Origin: Lotus japonicus
Lineage: Eukaryota > Streptophyta > Magnoliopsida > Fabales > Fabaceae
Length of the DNA: 64,000 bases
Direction: 5' to 3'
Assembly (NCBI RefSeq): GCF_012489685.1
Contig: NC_080041.1
Location: 102,579,760-102,643,759 of the forward strand
How positions within the stretch are numbered: position 1 is the first letter of the stretch; each line of letters begins with the position of its first letter. Under the pieces are notes generated by a model that searched no databases, was not told the DNA's origin, and worked only from the letters and a program-made list of their open reading frames with translations. Below are positions 44,201-55,399 of this stretch, in pieces. Made by a program: the position numbers and the translations under genes.

Positions 44201-45700
44201 GCTAGGGAAGCTTGCTTGGGATTTAATTCATTCAACAGACAAACTTTGGGTTCAACTTTTACATGGCGTCTATTGTCAGCAGGCTAGCTTTCTTCATGTC
44301 GCTGCTAAAAGAGGCTCTTTGCTCTGGAATGCTCTGATGAAGATAAGGCCGATGATACATGACGGGTTTGCTTGGCGTATTGGTGCAGGTAACCTCTCAT
44401 TCTGGTTTGATAACTGGACTGGGTCAGGGCCTCTTGGATTGCAAGTTCCATATGTTCACATATCAGACACCAGCTTGCGTATCAGAAATGTGTTCAGGGA
44501 TGGTGAGTGCAATCTCCAGTGCCTCGCGACGCCCCTTACAGCTCCTATTTCGCAATGGCTGAGGGATGCGTTTGTCTATACGCACATTGGCCATGATGAT
44601 CGAGTGGTTTGGAAGGAGTCCACGGATGGTGCCTTCACCGTGTCGAGTTGCTACAGATGGTTGCTCTCGCGCATGCTAGGGGAGGTGCCTACTGTTACGT
44701 GGAGTTGGATCTGGAAAATATCGGTCACGGAAAAGGTGTGTGTCTTTGCTTGGCAAGCGCTGCACAATTCCCTCCCTACAGCGGAGGTGCTAGCTCACCG
44801 TGGAATTAACATCCCAGTTCGTTGTCGGATTTGCAACGCTTGGTCGGAGTCCCAGCTTCATTGTCTCCGGGACTGTAACGGGTCAAGGAGGGTGTGGAGC
44901 AATTTAGCTTTGTCACTTGCTCTTGATTTCTTTGTTGTGACCTCCATGGCTGATTGGATTGCGTCGGTTCCGCGATCAGCTGCTCCGTGTTTGCTTCTCC
45001 ATGCGTGGTTCATATGGCGGAGGGGCTGCAAGTTTATCTTTGAGGGGGTTCTTGAGCCTTGGCAGCTGGTCCTTCACCATGCTGCATCTATTGCTCGGGT
45101 GTTGCAGGATAGCTTGGCGTCGTTACCTCCCCGGGTTGGTCCTCGCTGGGTTGGGTGGCGCGCGCCACCGGATGGGTGGGCAGCGTTAAATGTAGACAGA
45201 TCTTCTCTTGGGAATCCAGGGCGCGCAGGGGCAGGCGGTGTGGTGCGGGATGCTACGGGTAAGTGGTAGTTTGGTTTTTCGGCGTTTGTGGGGATATCAG
45301 AGATTTTACAAGCTGAGCTCCTGGCTATTTTCTTTGGATTGCGCCTCTGTTGGGAACGGGGTGTCCGGCAGGTTGTTGTGTATTCCGACTCGCATCATGC
45401 GCTCACCTTCCTCCAGCGGGGTTGTGGGCAATGTCATGTGTATGCGGCAGTGTGTGATTCGATTCAGGAGCTCTTGGATAGCGCTTGGCAGATTAAGTTT
45501 GAGCATATTCTCCGAGAAGGGAATGCGGTAGCGGATGTGCTTGCTAAGGCGGGTGCTTCAGGATCTTCTCGGTTTAGCTTTTTGGAGACCCCCCCGGCGG
45601 ATGCTATCCCCTTGCTGACAGAAGACTATCGAGGCACTCGCTTTCTGAGGCCTTAGGGCAGCTCTTTTGTCTTTTTGTTTTCTTTAAGCAGCTATGTACC
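41294..45700 (+). mobile_element. L1-type LINE with RNase H (LINE 2), 5'-truncated
   Basis: Plus strand: the last 85 codons of ORF1 (41294-41551, ending EPMAGGGQ), ORF2, then a short 3' region ending ATGTACCAAAAAAAGAAAAAGA. The remainder of ORF1, including any zinc knuckle, is missing. Target duplication not convincingly found. Less damaged than LINE 1. Confidence 0.9.
41548..45656 (+). pseudogene. LINE 2 ORF2 (endonuclease, reverse transcriptase, RNase H), three lesions
   Basis: Endonuclease: VMAWNIRGAANASAKRH, FLFETKVQ, LLAGDFNETLL and SDHHPLLM (to about codon 255). A frameshift near 42690 moves the frame from HNTRFF to TMVRRKRSKVY. An in-frame TGA at 42957 replaces Gly in the motif AP-G-PDGF. 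Reverse transcriptase: KPISLCNVIYKLITKVMVNRL, LEKAYDRVSWEFL, GLRQGDPLSPYLFVLCMERL and FADDVLLFAKA (near 43655). A Cys/His zinc-binding segment CRICNAWSESQLHCLRDC follows. A TAG at 45267 interrupts RNase H (LNVDRSS ... GKW*FGF ... AELLAIFFGL ... YSDSHHAL ... AVADVLAK). Only these three lesions over 1,360 codons were found. Confidence 0.93.
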
Positions 45701-45756
45701 AAAAAAAGAAAAAGAAAAAATATGATTTTAGTCAAAAAAAAAAACAAGAAGAGAGA

Positions 45757-46126
45757 ATAAAAGCATCTACATCCATCATACTTACTAAAATATCTACACT
45801 TCATTTTTTACAATTTCTCATAATGCAACATCATCTACACCACTTTACTAACTTTTTACTCCAACCCAACAACTCTTAAAAGTTTCTATAGTGGATCCCA
45901 CTATCAACATCACATTTGTATATTTTATTATTAATATCAATTTTAATATAATTATATTAATTGTAAATGTTTGTAACAAATACAAGCTCACTTTTCAAGT
46001 CTAGTGTAGAGTATATATTCTCACATACTCTTCTTTGCCATGTTGGAATTGAATATGTACTTCAATGGTTATAGATACTCATATGAGTATGTATTTAACA
46101 TTAGATACTACCATTGGAGATGCTCT
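45757..46126. mobile_element. MITE-like element, 370 bp
   Basis: Right terminus CCATTGGAGATGCTCT and a degraded matching left end AAAGCATCTACATCCAT; AT-rich non-coding interior. Confidence 0.4.
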
Positions 46127-46633
46127 AAGTAACGTTGCTAAACTTTAAGCAACCAGAACTGTCACGTCATGTTGCTCCAAAATAAGCAACATTGCTTAAG
46201 TACTTCAACTGGATTAAGCAACCCACATTGGAGATGCTCTAAAAACCTAACATTGGAGATGTTCAATAAATGCAGAAGAAAAAAAGATGCATATATCTCA
46301 ATGCATATCTCGTTGCGTGCAATTTGGGACATTTTAATATTCCTTTATATAAGACCCCTACTAAATTTTAGAAAAATTTATTATTCATTACCATATTATC
46401 CTTGCATTTATTAATTCCAAAATTTAGACTATCACTGGTAATTAATCCTCTTCAACGCTATTTAATACACTACTTAAATAAACTTTTTTAAAACAATACA
46501 TTGATTAATACATTACTTAAGCGTAATTGTCTCAACAGATTGTTATTACAAGCAGATGGAGTAACACATAACATGCAGCAATATTAAAAATTCATCAGAA
46601 GGTTAAAAGCTAACAAAGCCATATATATATATA

Positions 46634-47578
46634 GGGAGCGTATCAAGTGAGAGGAGTGGTTTATTGTGAGAGATGAAAGCATTAATTAATAACGATTGGA
46701 TGAAGATTAACGGTCCAGATTTAATTTTAATTTAAAGAGTTCCCTTGAACTCACTCACACCCAATCTAGGAACAAAACACAGCTTCCACCAGCAGCTCTC
46801 ATCCAATGGTGGCGCTTCCCCTAAACCCCATGTCCTCTTCCGCCACAACCATCGCCTTCTCCTCCACCGTTAATCTCGAGGAGCACGATCTTCATCCACT
46901 CTCGCTCTCTCCTTGATCATGCTCTCCCTGAGATCCACTCGCAGGCTCTACAACTTCTCCTCCGCCGCCACAACCGCCGTAACCACCACCGCCAAAAAGC
47001 CCTTAGAACCACCTGCTCTCGATAAGCTCAAAGCAGAGCGGGATCCACACAAGCTCTTCCTCCTCTTCAAAGCCAATGCCACCAACCGCCTCCTCATTGA
47101 GAATCGCTTCGCCTTCGACGACACCGTTTCCCGGCTCGCCGCTTCGACTACATCGAGCAGGTTGTCAAGCACCAAAAGAAACTCCTGCAGGCTCGCCGTG
47201 AAGGCTTCATCGTGATTTGAGTTACAATTTCAATTATTGTAAATTTTAATTAAAGATCTTGATTATTGCTTCTAGGTTATGGCCATCTCAGACTCTTTTC
47301 CCCTTTCACCTTTATTTCTTCAATATGCGACAATGTGGTTATATATGGCTCCTTTGGTTCTGCAGCATGAGTGTTTAGCATGGTGGACTCAGGGAAATCA
47401 GAAACGAAAACGATGACTGAAAAGAACGCGAATGGGGATACGAAATGAGGAGCAGGAGATAATGAAGCGTGACTATTCTGATTAAAATTAAATCCGAGCC
47501 GCTAATGTTAATTCAATGGTTATGATTAAATCCTCTCATCTCTCACAATAAACCACTCCTCTCACTTGATACGCTCCC
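46634..47578. mobile_element. Pack-MULE-like element, 945 bp, carrying a PPR gene fragment
   Basis: Terminal inverted repeats start GGGAGCGTATCAAGTGAGAG and are identical for about 43 bp, then similar to about 100 bp (both include GATTTAATTTTAAT). Between them, 46740-47450 is GC-richer, gene-derived sequence. Long TIRs around captured gene pieces define a Pack-MULE. The flanks are (TA)n-like, so the 9-bp target duplication cannot be read with confidence. Confidence 0.8.
46913..47219 (+). pseudogene. Mitochondrial PPR protein 5' fragment inside the Pack-MULE
   Basis: Reads MLSLRSTRRLYNFSSAATT (a mitochondrial-like presequence), then LEPPALDKLKAERDPHKLFL and LLFKANATNRLLIENRFAFD DTVSRLAA, the N-terminus of a family of short plant PPR proteins. 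A one-base change near 47140 shifts the frame; the alternative frame continues RFDYIEQVVKHQKKLLQARR EGFIV before a stop. The repeat region itself is absent. A captured, broken fragment; it could still be transcribed from TIR promoters. Confidence 0.78.
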
Positions 47579-49121
47579 TCCCTATATATGTGTGTGTGTG
47601 TACACAAGTCCACAACAACCTTCCTCTTCCCTAGTATTACCATATCTGACTTGGAGGGTAGAGGCTCTGAAACACATGTGACATTCATAGAGTTCTGTTA
47701 TATTGTGACATTCATAGATTTCGGTTGAGGTCTCACGCCTTCATTCCTTACTGCAATGTTAAAGAGGGTAAAGGGTCAAAAGCACATATCTGCACCACCT
47801 GCTGGCTAAATCATGTTATTATATAGCTGAAATAAAAATGAAAATTTTGGTTTCAATTTTGGCTATCTGTCATCTAATGTGACTTGAAGGGTACAGGGTC
47901 AAAACAACATATTCGTGAAATTCAGAGTTATGTTGATGGCACACACCTTCATTCCTAACGTCATGGTGGTTGCCTTTGAAGGTGGCATCACTTTTAGAGC
48001 ACTCCTCCTACTTTTGCTTTGTCCTGTACTTTGAACTGTAGACCATGAGCTAAAGCTCAGGGTCATGACCTTCATTAACTTTTCTGGTTTGACATGGAAA
48101 ATATTCAAAAAGTGTCAAATGAACTCAAAGAACATCCATCTTTACTTTTATGATGTACATACACGAACGAAGAAGAAAACCATTGGGTGGGGTGGGGTGA
48201 CCACCAATTAAATCATGGAGAAAGAAAGATCTCCATCCTTAGCATACTTCTGGAGGAAAATTAAGGAACGATACGTTGCAAATGAGGATCAAACTCTATA
48301 CATCTACAATAGAGAAACAAATCTTATCTCTATTTCTATGAGATAAGACTAAGAACAGACTCAATCTTAATAAGAGATATTCAAAAACCTCAATTGCAAG
48401 AAACATCAAAAAAAGAAACTATCAAGAATACTTATCAGCCAAAGAAAATCAAAAGCTCAACTAATCAAGAATATCTATAGGAAGGAAAAGCAAAGGTGCA
48501 AGTCATTATTTTTCCTTTTGATCAGAGACATGTTAGATGAAGCAATGCCTGAAAACTGCCACAGGCCAGACTAACAACAACAGTTTAATCATTAGATCAT
48601 ATGCACACATATAATCAACAATAATAAAATAGCTATGAGAAGCTGATTTCTATATTAGGCCCTACAGTCGGCATTAGCACCAGAGATGCAGACAATTACA
48701 CATGAAAGAAATATAAATTTAAGGTAATGTTAGATTCACAACATCCCAAGAGTGTAGTTCCAAGTCCCTTTTAAAAGCCTTGTATGCATTCTTTCTTGCT
48801 AATTGTTTGTAAAGCATGCCAGATACCTCTATAGTAGGTAAAATTTGTCTGCAAAATTGTAACATACTAATTGTTAAGTATAACACAAATGCAAGAATAT
48901 TTAACCACCGACTGTGCATACAGAATTCATCAAATTTATGCAAAGATCTCTTGCAGATGATCTCATTTCAAAATAGGACAATTTCAGGGTCAGAGTCATG
49001 CTATGTTCCAAGCATCTAAAATACTCAAACCACTCAGAAGATAAATTATACAACTAATAAAAGTCAGTAGAGACAACATCAAAATTAATTGGATAGCAAC
49101 TCCACATAAAACGTTAGAACA
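47579..49121. other. Largely non-coding region
   Basis: One exon-like piece on the minus strand (about 48721-48847) follows TTTTGCAG and reads QILPTIEVSGMLYKQLARKN AYKAFKRDLELHSW before a stop; not identified. Nothing else supported. Confidence 0.35.
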
Positions 49122-49277
49122 CGATTTGACATTAATCGTTATGGATTGGTACCACGATCTAGTCCCAGGCAAGCAGACCTAATTTTAACAGCGGGCACCA
49201 TAGCCATGAAAATGGCTCCTTCTTTAGTTCGATTATATGAACAAATGCCCGAACCAAAATGTGTCATTGCTATGGGA
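49122..49277 (+). pseudogene. ndhK: Plastid ndhK fragment (NUPT)
   Basis: With a couple of indels the plus strand reads [20 protein letters not shown] then [28 protein letters not shown], an internal part of plastid NdhK (NADH dehydrogenase-like complex subunit). Non-functional nuclear copy. Confidence 0.85.
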
Positions 49278-49350
49278 CTGATGGAGAGAAGAACCTATGA
49301 TTAGCTTTTTGGGAAATTTCCAAACGAACAATTTCAATGAAATCTTTTAT

Positions 49351-49454
49351 AACTTCTTGAAGTATTTCCCATACAATCGGTTCTTTTTCCCGAATTTTAC
49401 TCTTAGCAACTCCTAGGTTCGAAGCAAAGTGTTTTCGAATTGCTATTTCATGGG
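49351..49454 (-). pseudogene. rpoC1: Plastid rpoC1 fragment (NUPT)
   Basis: The minus strand reads [27 protein letters not shown], a conserved stretch of plastid RNA polymerase beta'. It joins at 49351 to other sequence ([15 protein letters not shown]) that is not rpoC1. ndhK and rpoC1 are far apart in plastid genomes, so the insertion is a mosaic. Confidence 0.85.
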
Positions 49455-49552
49455 GCAATCCACATCGATGTAATGAAATTGATGGACCTACAACAATGGA
49501 TACGGTGCTTTGCCCGTAGACGCTTCTCCTCTCGCAAGAATTGTATAGGAGT

Positions 49553-49958
49553 TGTTAGGAAGGTTAATCAGAATGGGCTTTTGGCACAAGATGACGCAGG
49601 GCCCAGGGTATGGAAGGTGTATTCTAGAAGGGGACAAAAGGAATCTACTGATAACTAACTTTCTTACTAACAGAATTAGCAATAGGCAGAGAGAGAGAAA
49701 GGGGGCCAAGGATTGTATTTAGATTGGGTATAAGAAGGTAGTTAGAGGAGGGTTGAGGGGTATCTTATTTTGATAGCTGTATTCTATAATGGATAGGGAG
49801 CAATAGCTTCCTATAAGGAGCCACGCTCTGGTCAGAAAGAGACCCTTTCCTCTTCTCTGTAATTCTCCAAAGTTCAATAATAAACAATCAAATCGAGTCT
49901 CTGCTTATTTACCTTAATTTCTGAGCTGTTTCATTGTTGGGCAAATTGTTTCCTAACA
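49553..49958 (+). mobile_element. Solo LTR, 406 bp
   Basis: Starts TGTTAGGAAGG and ends TTTCCTAACA, flanked by a perfect 5-bp duplication GGAGT (49548-49552, 49959-49963). It has an AATAAA near 49880 and an otherwise LTR-like layout. It sits in sequence continuous with the plastid mosaic. Confidence 0.88.
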
Positions 49959-49963
49959 GGAGT

Positions 49964-52900
49964 CGTCCTCGGAGGGACTTCCCGAATGACCGTACCAAGG
50001 AATTCTACCGTACTCCGTGCAGCTATTGTTGTTGATCCTGCAGACGATGAGGGATAAGCTTCATCGAGAGGGAAACAGCCCGAACAACATTCATAATTGC
50101 AGGCATCGCTGATTGATGAAACGGAAGTTAAGCAAAAGAACCATGAAATAGCCATCTCCCTTCCACCTCTGCTCGTATGGGCGAAACTCACCCCTGCCAT
50201 GAAAGCCCTGAATGAGTTGGCATCGCTACAACTTGTGTCTCAGGAATCAGGACTAATATAGTATAAATAGATAAATAGACGCCTTTCAGATCTGAATCCC
50301 CAACAAATATGTCTACATTTAAGTGAATTCATATAGTAGTCACTCTGCAACTTATATTTCTCATTTGAAACTGTAACTTGATTTGCTAATCGGAAAGCAA
50401 CAGCTTTACAAATGGCTACAATATATACGGTATTTGGAGGGACCCTGCTAAATCTTGGTCTCACTTTGAGTAGCCAAGGCAATCAAGGTTTTGCAAATGG
50501 GTCATTCCTCGCTGCAGATTGGCTTTTCTATCTTATAGATTTTCTCAGAATATTGTCTAATCATGTTCAGTTTTACTTCTTTACATACAGCTTATCTCTA
50601 TTTTCTTATTCACAGTCATTGGTCTTCAAAATTCACATACACATCACATATAAAGGAGTAAATGTGAGGTTTATTGACAAAGGAGATACACTAATAAACA
50701 CTAATAAACTGTGCATACCAGTTGTTGCCATTGGAATGCAGCAATTAATAAATTAAAAGACAACAATCGATTAATAATTAAGAATAAAGTAGTGATGCAT
50801 ACAGGACCATCCACTCTAAGTTCAATGTGTCACGTGCTTCATTGATAGTTCAGTGACCAATTTTCTGAAATTAAATTTAAAAAAAAAGTAATAAGTAGAT
50901 TAGCTTTCTATGTACAATCAGTGCATCAAAGATTCCAAAAATACCACAATTCTATGTGATAAATTTGCTCTCTATCACAAGGTCTGCATCATCACAATCA
51001 CCTCTGATCATATGATGCTCCACCAGACGACAACCACGTGTTACACTGGCATCATCCATGATGATCCGGCAAGAGCTTTCTCTTTCTTCCTCCAATCCTA
51101 GTAGAAACTATTTTAGCCGGAACACCAGTACAAGTCAGGACATAGATTAGCTATTGTTTTAAATCATCAATTCTTGCTATGACCTAGTACATAGACACAT
51201 GATGGTAAAAGAAAAAACATTGAAGGGGATCAAGAAATTTTTTTGTTTTGTTTTGAAGTTACATTATTTACCATTAGGTCTATTATGCACAACTAGAACA
51301 GAACTCACAAATCCATTAATGTGTTTCTCATGGAATCCATAAAAGCTCAGTGTAACAGGGAAATGGAGCTCAATGTTAAAGGGAAATGGATATATGACAT
51401 TTCCTTACCTTGACAGGATCAGATGGTAGTGTAGCTTTGATCAGTATTATGTTGGCAGTCTTTATCTTTATCTTCATCTTCTTCAACATCCCAAAGGAAT
51501 TATGCATAAGAAGCCAGGACATAGCTGACATGACATTGATTAAGGTTTGTACATTAGATTTCACTAATCATATGACATATAGTTGGAAAAATGTAAAAGC
51601 AAGCAACTTCATGTGATGTCTATTTAAACCCAAGTCACCTAAAATTCTACTACAAAAGAACCGAACGACACATTGAATAAATGAACCTGGTGGGTCCTAC
51701 AATTAACGAGGAGAAAGTATGCAAAACAGAAAAGCCATAAACCATTTATCTTACCAAAAACCTGGGGCACTTTTAACAGCTTGATCAAAATAGCATTTCT
51801 GATTTCTTCTCCTTTTGCCATATTAAATCTGCATAGAGTGACAAAACATTAGCAATGCCTTAATGGCCAAAACATAGCATGACTTAATGGTGGCCATTGT
51901 CATGATTGCTATGCCGCCTTCCAACATTGTATGTTTGTGTTCCAAAAGCATTTTCATGACGAGCATGTCAGGCAAAGCACAAAGAGCTCAAAGATGCTAG
52001 TCACTTAGCCATGGAACCATCAATCACAGGACTATCACTGCATTCTCTTCTGACAAAAGGATGCCAAACTTGTTCAGAACAGCCATGGAAGGCCCCAAGA
52101 AGGAAAGCATCAAGCAATCATGGACTTCAGGTTCCATAATATCAGTCACACAATTTATAGCAACAGCATCTATAAACAAAGCTTGCAAAGACATGTAAGC
52201 TACCACGTGCTTCTATGATCAGAGACTGATTTTTCTTAAATCAAATAAACAAAGCAAAAGCAATCAGTAGAATTTAGGAGCAAAATTTATAAAACAAAAC
52301 CAAATAAAAATGAGGCGCAAAAGAAAAAGGAAAAGCTAAATTACATTTGAAAATATTACAAAATCCTTTTTTTATCATTAGTTCGGTGATAATAACAATG
52401 CCAGTTTATAAACACTCAAACAGTATCAAAACATAAGGCTTACTTTTGGGGTGAAAATCCAAGTTGTCATCTTTCATAATCAGGTGACCAGGAGAGAAAA
52501 TACTTGGTCTATGCAGCACAAGGCCTGGCGTGATCTCCATGGTAGCTGTGGGTTAGAAAATGTAAAGCAAGCAAAATAAACTCTCAACTGAAACGTCGCT
52601 GTGAAATTTGGGGTCCTACGCACCACGACTTGTGAAATTAGAGCATTGGAATAACATGAGGTTGTACACGTTGGATTTTTGGTGAGGTGAACTATATGTG
52701 GCAAAAAAATTGCTAAGTGGCATTTAATTGTTTGTGTGCTCAGGATTAATATTGGTGAAATCATAGGCAGTAAAGTCAAAATCAAGAAAACGATTAGATG
52801 ACAGAAGCCTAATTAACAAAATACATAAGCTATTCGGGCTAAAGGAAAGGAGAACATACAAGTATATAAGTTCCTTCAAAACACTGCATGTCAGATATAC

Positions 52901-53115
52901 TCATTCAATTATCCAAACTGACTAAACATAATGCAGCACAAAAATAGAAAAGATGCTATATTCTTGGTAAATCAATGTTTACTATTCTCAGCTGCATACT
53001 ATAAAAGTTTCTTCAAAACTCAACATCAACATGTCAAATATAACCATTCCATTAGTCATAACTATCCGATTCTTTCTTCAAGACTAACTAATCATGCGCA
53101 AAAAGAAAAAAGATG
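49964..53115. other. Region without a supported gene
   Basis: 49964-50230 continues sequence possibly of organelle origin (minus ORF with EFLGTVIREVPPRTTP) but I could not identify it. A plus-strand start at 50412 (MATIYTVFGGTLLNLGLTLS) and minus-strand starts at 51821 (MAKGEEIRNAILIKLLKVPQ) and 52206 look like possible first exons, without recognisable partners. Confidence 0.3.
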
Positions 53116-55290
53116 TTATGTTCTATTCTTAGCTGCATTCTCCTTCTTCCCAAGTGCATCCTCCACTTTCTTCAAGATGAATTCTGTCGGTTGGTGAGCG
53201 TTCTCAACTGCCTTTGAGATTGCCTGCCATATCTCTCCATATTTTGGTTTAGCAGCAACACATCTCTTCAATACATCCTCCCGGTTCTCCTCAGTTCCAT
53301 GATGCATTTCAAATTGGTAGCACAACGCCCAGAAATCCCCAATATCAGGAGCTAGTGTTACAAGCCTATTCAGCCAAGTCCTGGCTATGTCCACTTTCCC
53401 ATCATGGCAAAACAATTTGGCCACAGCAGCGATAACATGGGGATCATCATCACATTTCTTAAGGGCATCCATACTCTTGGTTTTACGAAGGGGATGAGGA
53501 ACCATCTCAATAGAAGCTGCCCACAGAATACCACTGTTGGGACACTCCTGCAATGCTTTTGCCATCAAAATATCAGCTTCTTCCTGATGTCCATGCTTGG
53601 ATTCTAATCTAACAGCAGCCAGCAATAGTTCAGGATTTTTAGGGTTCTTTTCTTGAGCCATTTTGAGAACTTCACGGGCCTTTGTCTCCTCTTCAAGATT
53701 AGCACGAGAGAGCCAAAGTGGTACACAATTAACACATTCTTTCAGTCCAGAATCATATGCGTTTCTGGCTTCCTTCAAGTGATCAAAATACTTCTCAGGC
53801 TGAGCAGCAGCAAGCCGTTCCTCAAGTTGGCCAAGCATCAGCCACAATTTAAAGAATGAAGGGAATTGCACCAATCCTTCCTTTAACAATGTGTTCTCGC
53901 TTTCAATGTTTCCCAATTCTCTCTCAACAATGGCTGATTTCATCCACACTCTTTCTGTATTTACTTCAGTTCTAGCTTGAGACAACAACAATCTAGCTGC
54001 CTCGTGTTCATTATTTTCAAATTCAAGCTTTGCAGCAGCAAGCCATATATCCTCAGAATCAGGAATGGCAGCCCGAGCTAGTCCGATAATAGCACGAGCT
54101 GAAGGTACATCTCCAGCAAGCCACTTCTCTTTACCTCCCATAAGCCAAGGAACTTCAGCCCTTGGTCTATACAAAACTGCTTTACGTAGTAAAACTTCAA
54201 GAGATTCTGTGGTGCCATGACTCTTTTCAAGATACGCGGCTTTGACCCATACACTCTTCTTACTCATCAAGAATGTTAGAGCATGAGCATATATGGCTCT
54301 GGCAGTGTTAACTGAACCACGCTTCTTGCATTCTTCTGCCTCGGAAACCCATGTCCTCTTCCTGTCGGCTTCTTCAACCCCAATTCCAATAGTATGACGG
54401 ATTATTTCCTTGCAAGTTTCAACGTATCCACCACGTTCTGCTGCCTCTGCTTCCCGCATCCAAGCTTCTCTATCAAACATCTCACGTTCCCTCTTCACCC
54501 AAGCTTCTCTATATTCTATACCACGCAGCATCCAATATTCTGTATCACTGACCAGACCTTCACACCTCAAAGCAAATTGTATTATGACACCAATTTTTGA
54601 ACTATCTCCATTAGCTTCTTCCAATTCAGCATCTAATATCCATAAGGCCCGTTCATGCGGCAGCCTCTCCCTTGCCCGGATAAGAACCGCTTTAGCACCT
54701 GCATAGGTTTCTAACTTAGCGAGCGCAAGCCACAGTTCTACCTCCAAAGGACAATCATCCACAGCTGAATGGAGTAAACATCTAGCATTATATTTATCAG
54801 CAACCTCCACAGCAGACTTCCACAGCCTGAAAGAATCACGCACGTATTGCAACCCTTTGCTCAACAACCTACGTTTTTCCTTTTTATCAGGTGCTAATTT
54901 CGCAGCAAGCAGCCACACATGATCATTTCTTGGACACTTTTCACAGCCCTTTTTGATCAGTTCCCTTGCTTCACCAAGCTTGCCATCCAACTTCGCCTGC
55001 TTAGCAGCAGCAACCCAACTGAGAGCATGTTGAGGATTTGTCTTCTCAACAATAGTCTCCAACTTAGGGCGTTTTGCCCCAGGAGCCTTCTCAAAGAAAG
55101 GATGATCCTCATCCCCCTCCTCATCTTCACCCTCATCCTTATCCTTATCCTTAACCTTAGGCAAAAAACTCTGAATAAGCTTCTCCTCCTTGTACCAAGG
55201 ACAAACCTCGCTTGCAATCGTTCTCTTTTTCGATGGCGGCTTGGAGTGGACAAAATCGAAACGGGGAACGGGAAGCTTTGGAAGCTGCAT
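53116..55290 (-). CDS. PRPF6/STA1-like pre-mRNA-processing factor, 724 aa, N-terminally short
   Basis: A single uninterrupted frame. PRPF6 (plant STABILIZED1) bridges U5 and U4/U6 snRNPs in the tri-snRNP; its many HAT helical repeats form the scaffold. The product starts MQLPKLPVPRFDFVHSKPPS with a basic/acidic linker (KVKDKDKDEGEDEEGDEDHP), then HAT repeats from about residue 90 to 700: HALSWVAAAKQAKLDGKLGE, CPLEVELWLALAKLETYAGA, TIGIGVEEADRKRTWVSEAE, SFFKLWLMLGQLEERL, and near the end DPHVIAAVAKLFCHDGKVDI, ISKAVENAHQPTEFIL. The family is about 950-1,030 aa; the ubiquitin-like and PRP1_N parts are missing, while the HAT region is complete. Divergence in several otherwise conserved repeats and the lack of introns and N-terminus suggest a retrocopy or a diverged paralogue, still open. 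GTAGCG hexamer repeats (55329-55395) lie in the 5' flank. Confidence 0.88.
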   Translation of the reverse strand: MQLPKLPVPRFDFVHSKPPSKKRTIASEVCPWYKEEKLIQSFLPKVKDKDKDEGEDEEGDEDHPFFEKAPGAKRPKLETIVEKTNPQHALSWVAAAKQAKLDGKLGEARELIKKGCEKCPRNDHVWLLAAKLAPDKKEKRRLLSKGLQYVRDSFRLWKSAVEVADKYNARCLLHSAVDDCPLEVELWLALAKLETYAGAKAVLIRARERLPHERALWILDAELEEANGDSSKIGVIIQFALRCEGLVSDTEYWMLRGIEYREAWVKREREMFDREAWMREAEAAERGGYVETCKEIIRHTIGIGVEEADRKRTWVSEAEECKKRGSVNTARAIYAHALTFLMSKKSVWVKAAYLEKSHGTTESLEVLLRKAVLYRPRAEVPWLMGGKEKWLAGDVPSARAIIGLARAAIPDSEDIWLAAAKLEFENNEHEAARLLLSQARTEVNTERVWMKSAIVERELGNIESENTLLKEGLVQFPSFFKLWLMLGQLEERLAAAQPEKYFDHLKEARNAYDSGLKECVNCVPLWLSRANLEEETKAREVLKMAQEKNPKNPELLLAAVRLESKHGHQEEADILMAKALQECPNSGILWAASIEMVPHPLRKTKSMDALKKCDDDPHVIAAVAKLFCHDGKVDIARTWLNRLVTLAPDIGDFWALCYQFEMHHGTEENREDVLKRCVAAKPKYGEIWQAISKAVENAHQPTEFILKKVEDALGKKENAAKNRT

Positions 55291-55328
55291 GTCTCCGGTC
55301 AGGGTTGGCCGTCGGAAGGAAGAAGAGG

Positions 55329-55395
55329 TAGCGGTAGCGGTAGCGGTAGCGGTAGGGATTCAGAATTGAGAATACGCAGTGCAGTTGTGTATTGA
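55329..55395. repeat. GGTAGC hexamer microsatellite
   Basis: Four to five tandem GGTAGC units plus degenerate ones just upstream of the PRPF6-like start; on the minus strand they encode Leu-Pro in a short upstream frame that ends before the start codon. Confidence 0.85.
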
Positions 55396-55399
55396 GGTA

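Larger units (their letters stand above)
41121..46244. mobile_element. Probable MITE-type element split by LINE 2 and a second MITE
   Basis: The left piece begins AAAAGCATCTCCAATGCAAA (41119) and the right piece ends CACATTGGAGATGCTCTAAA (46228-46246), a common plant inverted-repeat terminus. 41121-41290 and 46127-46244 share GCTTAA/TTAAGC-rich sequence. Between them lie LINE 2 and a 370-bp element (45757-46126) with the same type of ends (CCATTGGAGATGCTCT). Target duplications not resolved. Confidence 0.4.

Noticed and set aside
49122..49454. Functional plastid genes
   Set aside because: They are short, mutated, and joined to unrelated sequence, so they are nuclear plastid-DNA insertions.
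50412..50756. 114-codon ORF starting MATIYTVFGG
   Set aside because: Only the first 30-40 residues look protein-like; no family recognised and no downstream exon supported.
54919..55395. 158-codon plus ORF
   Set aside because: It is antisense to the PRPF6-like gene, without features of its own.
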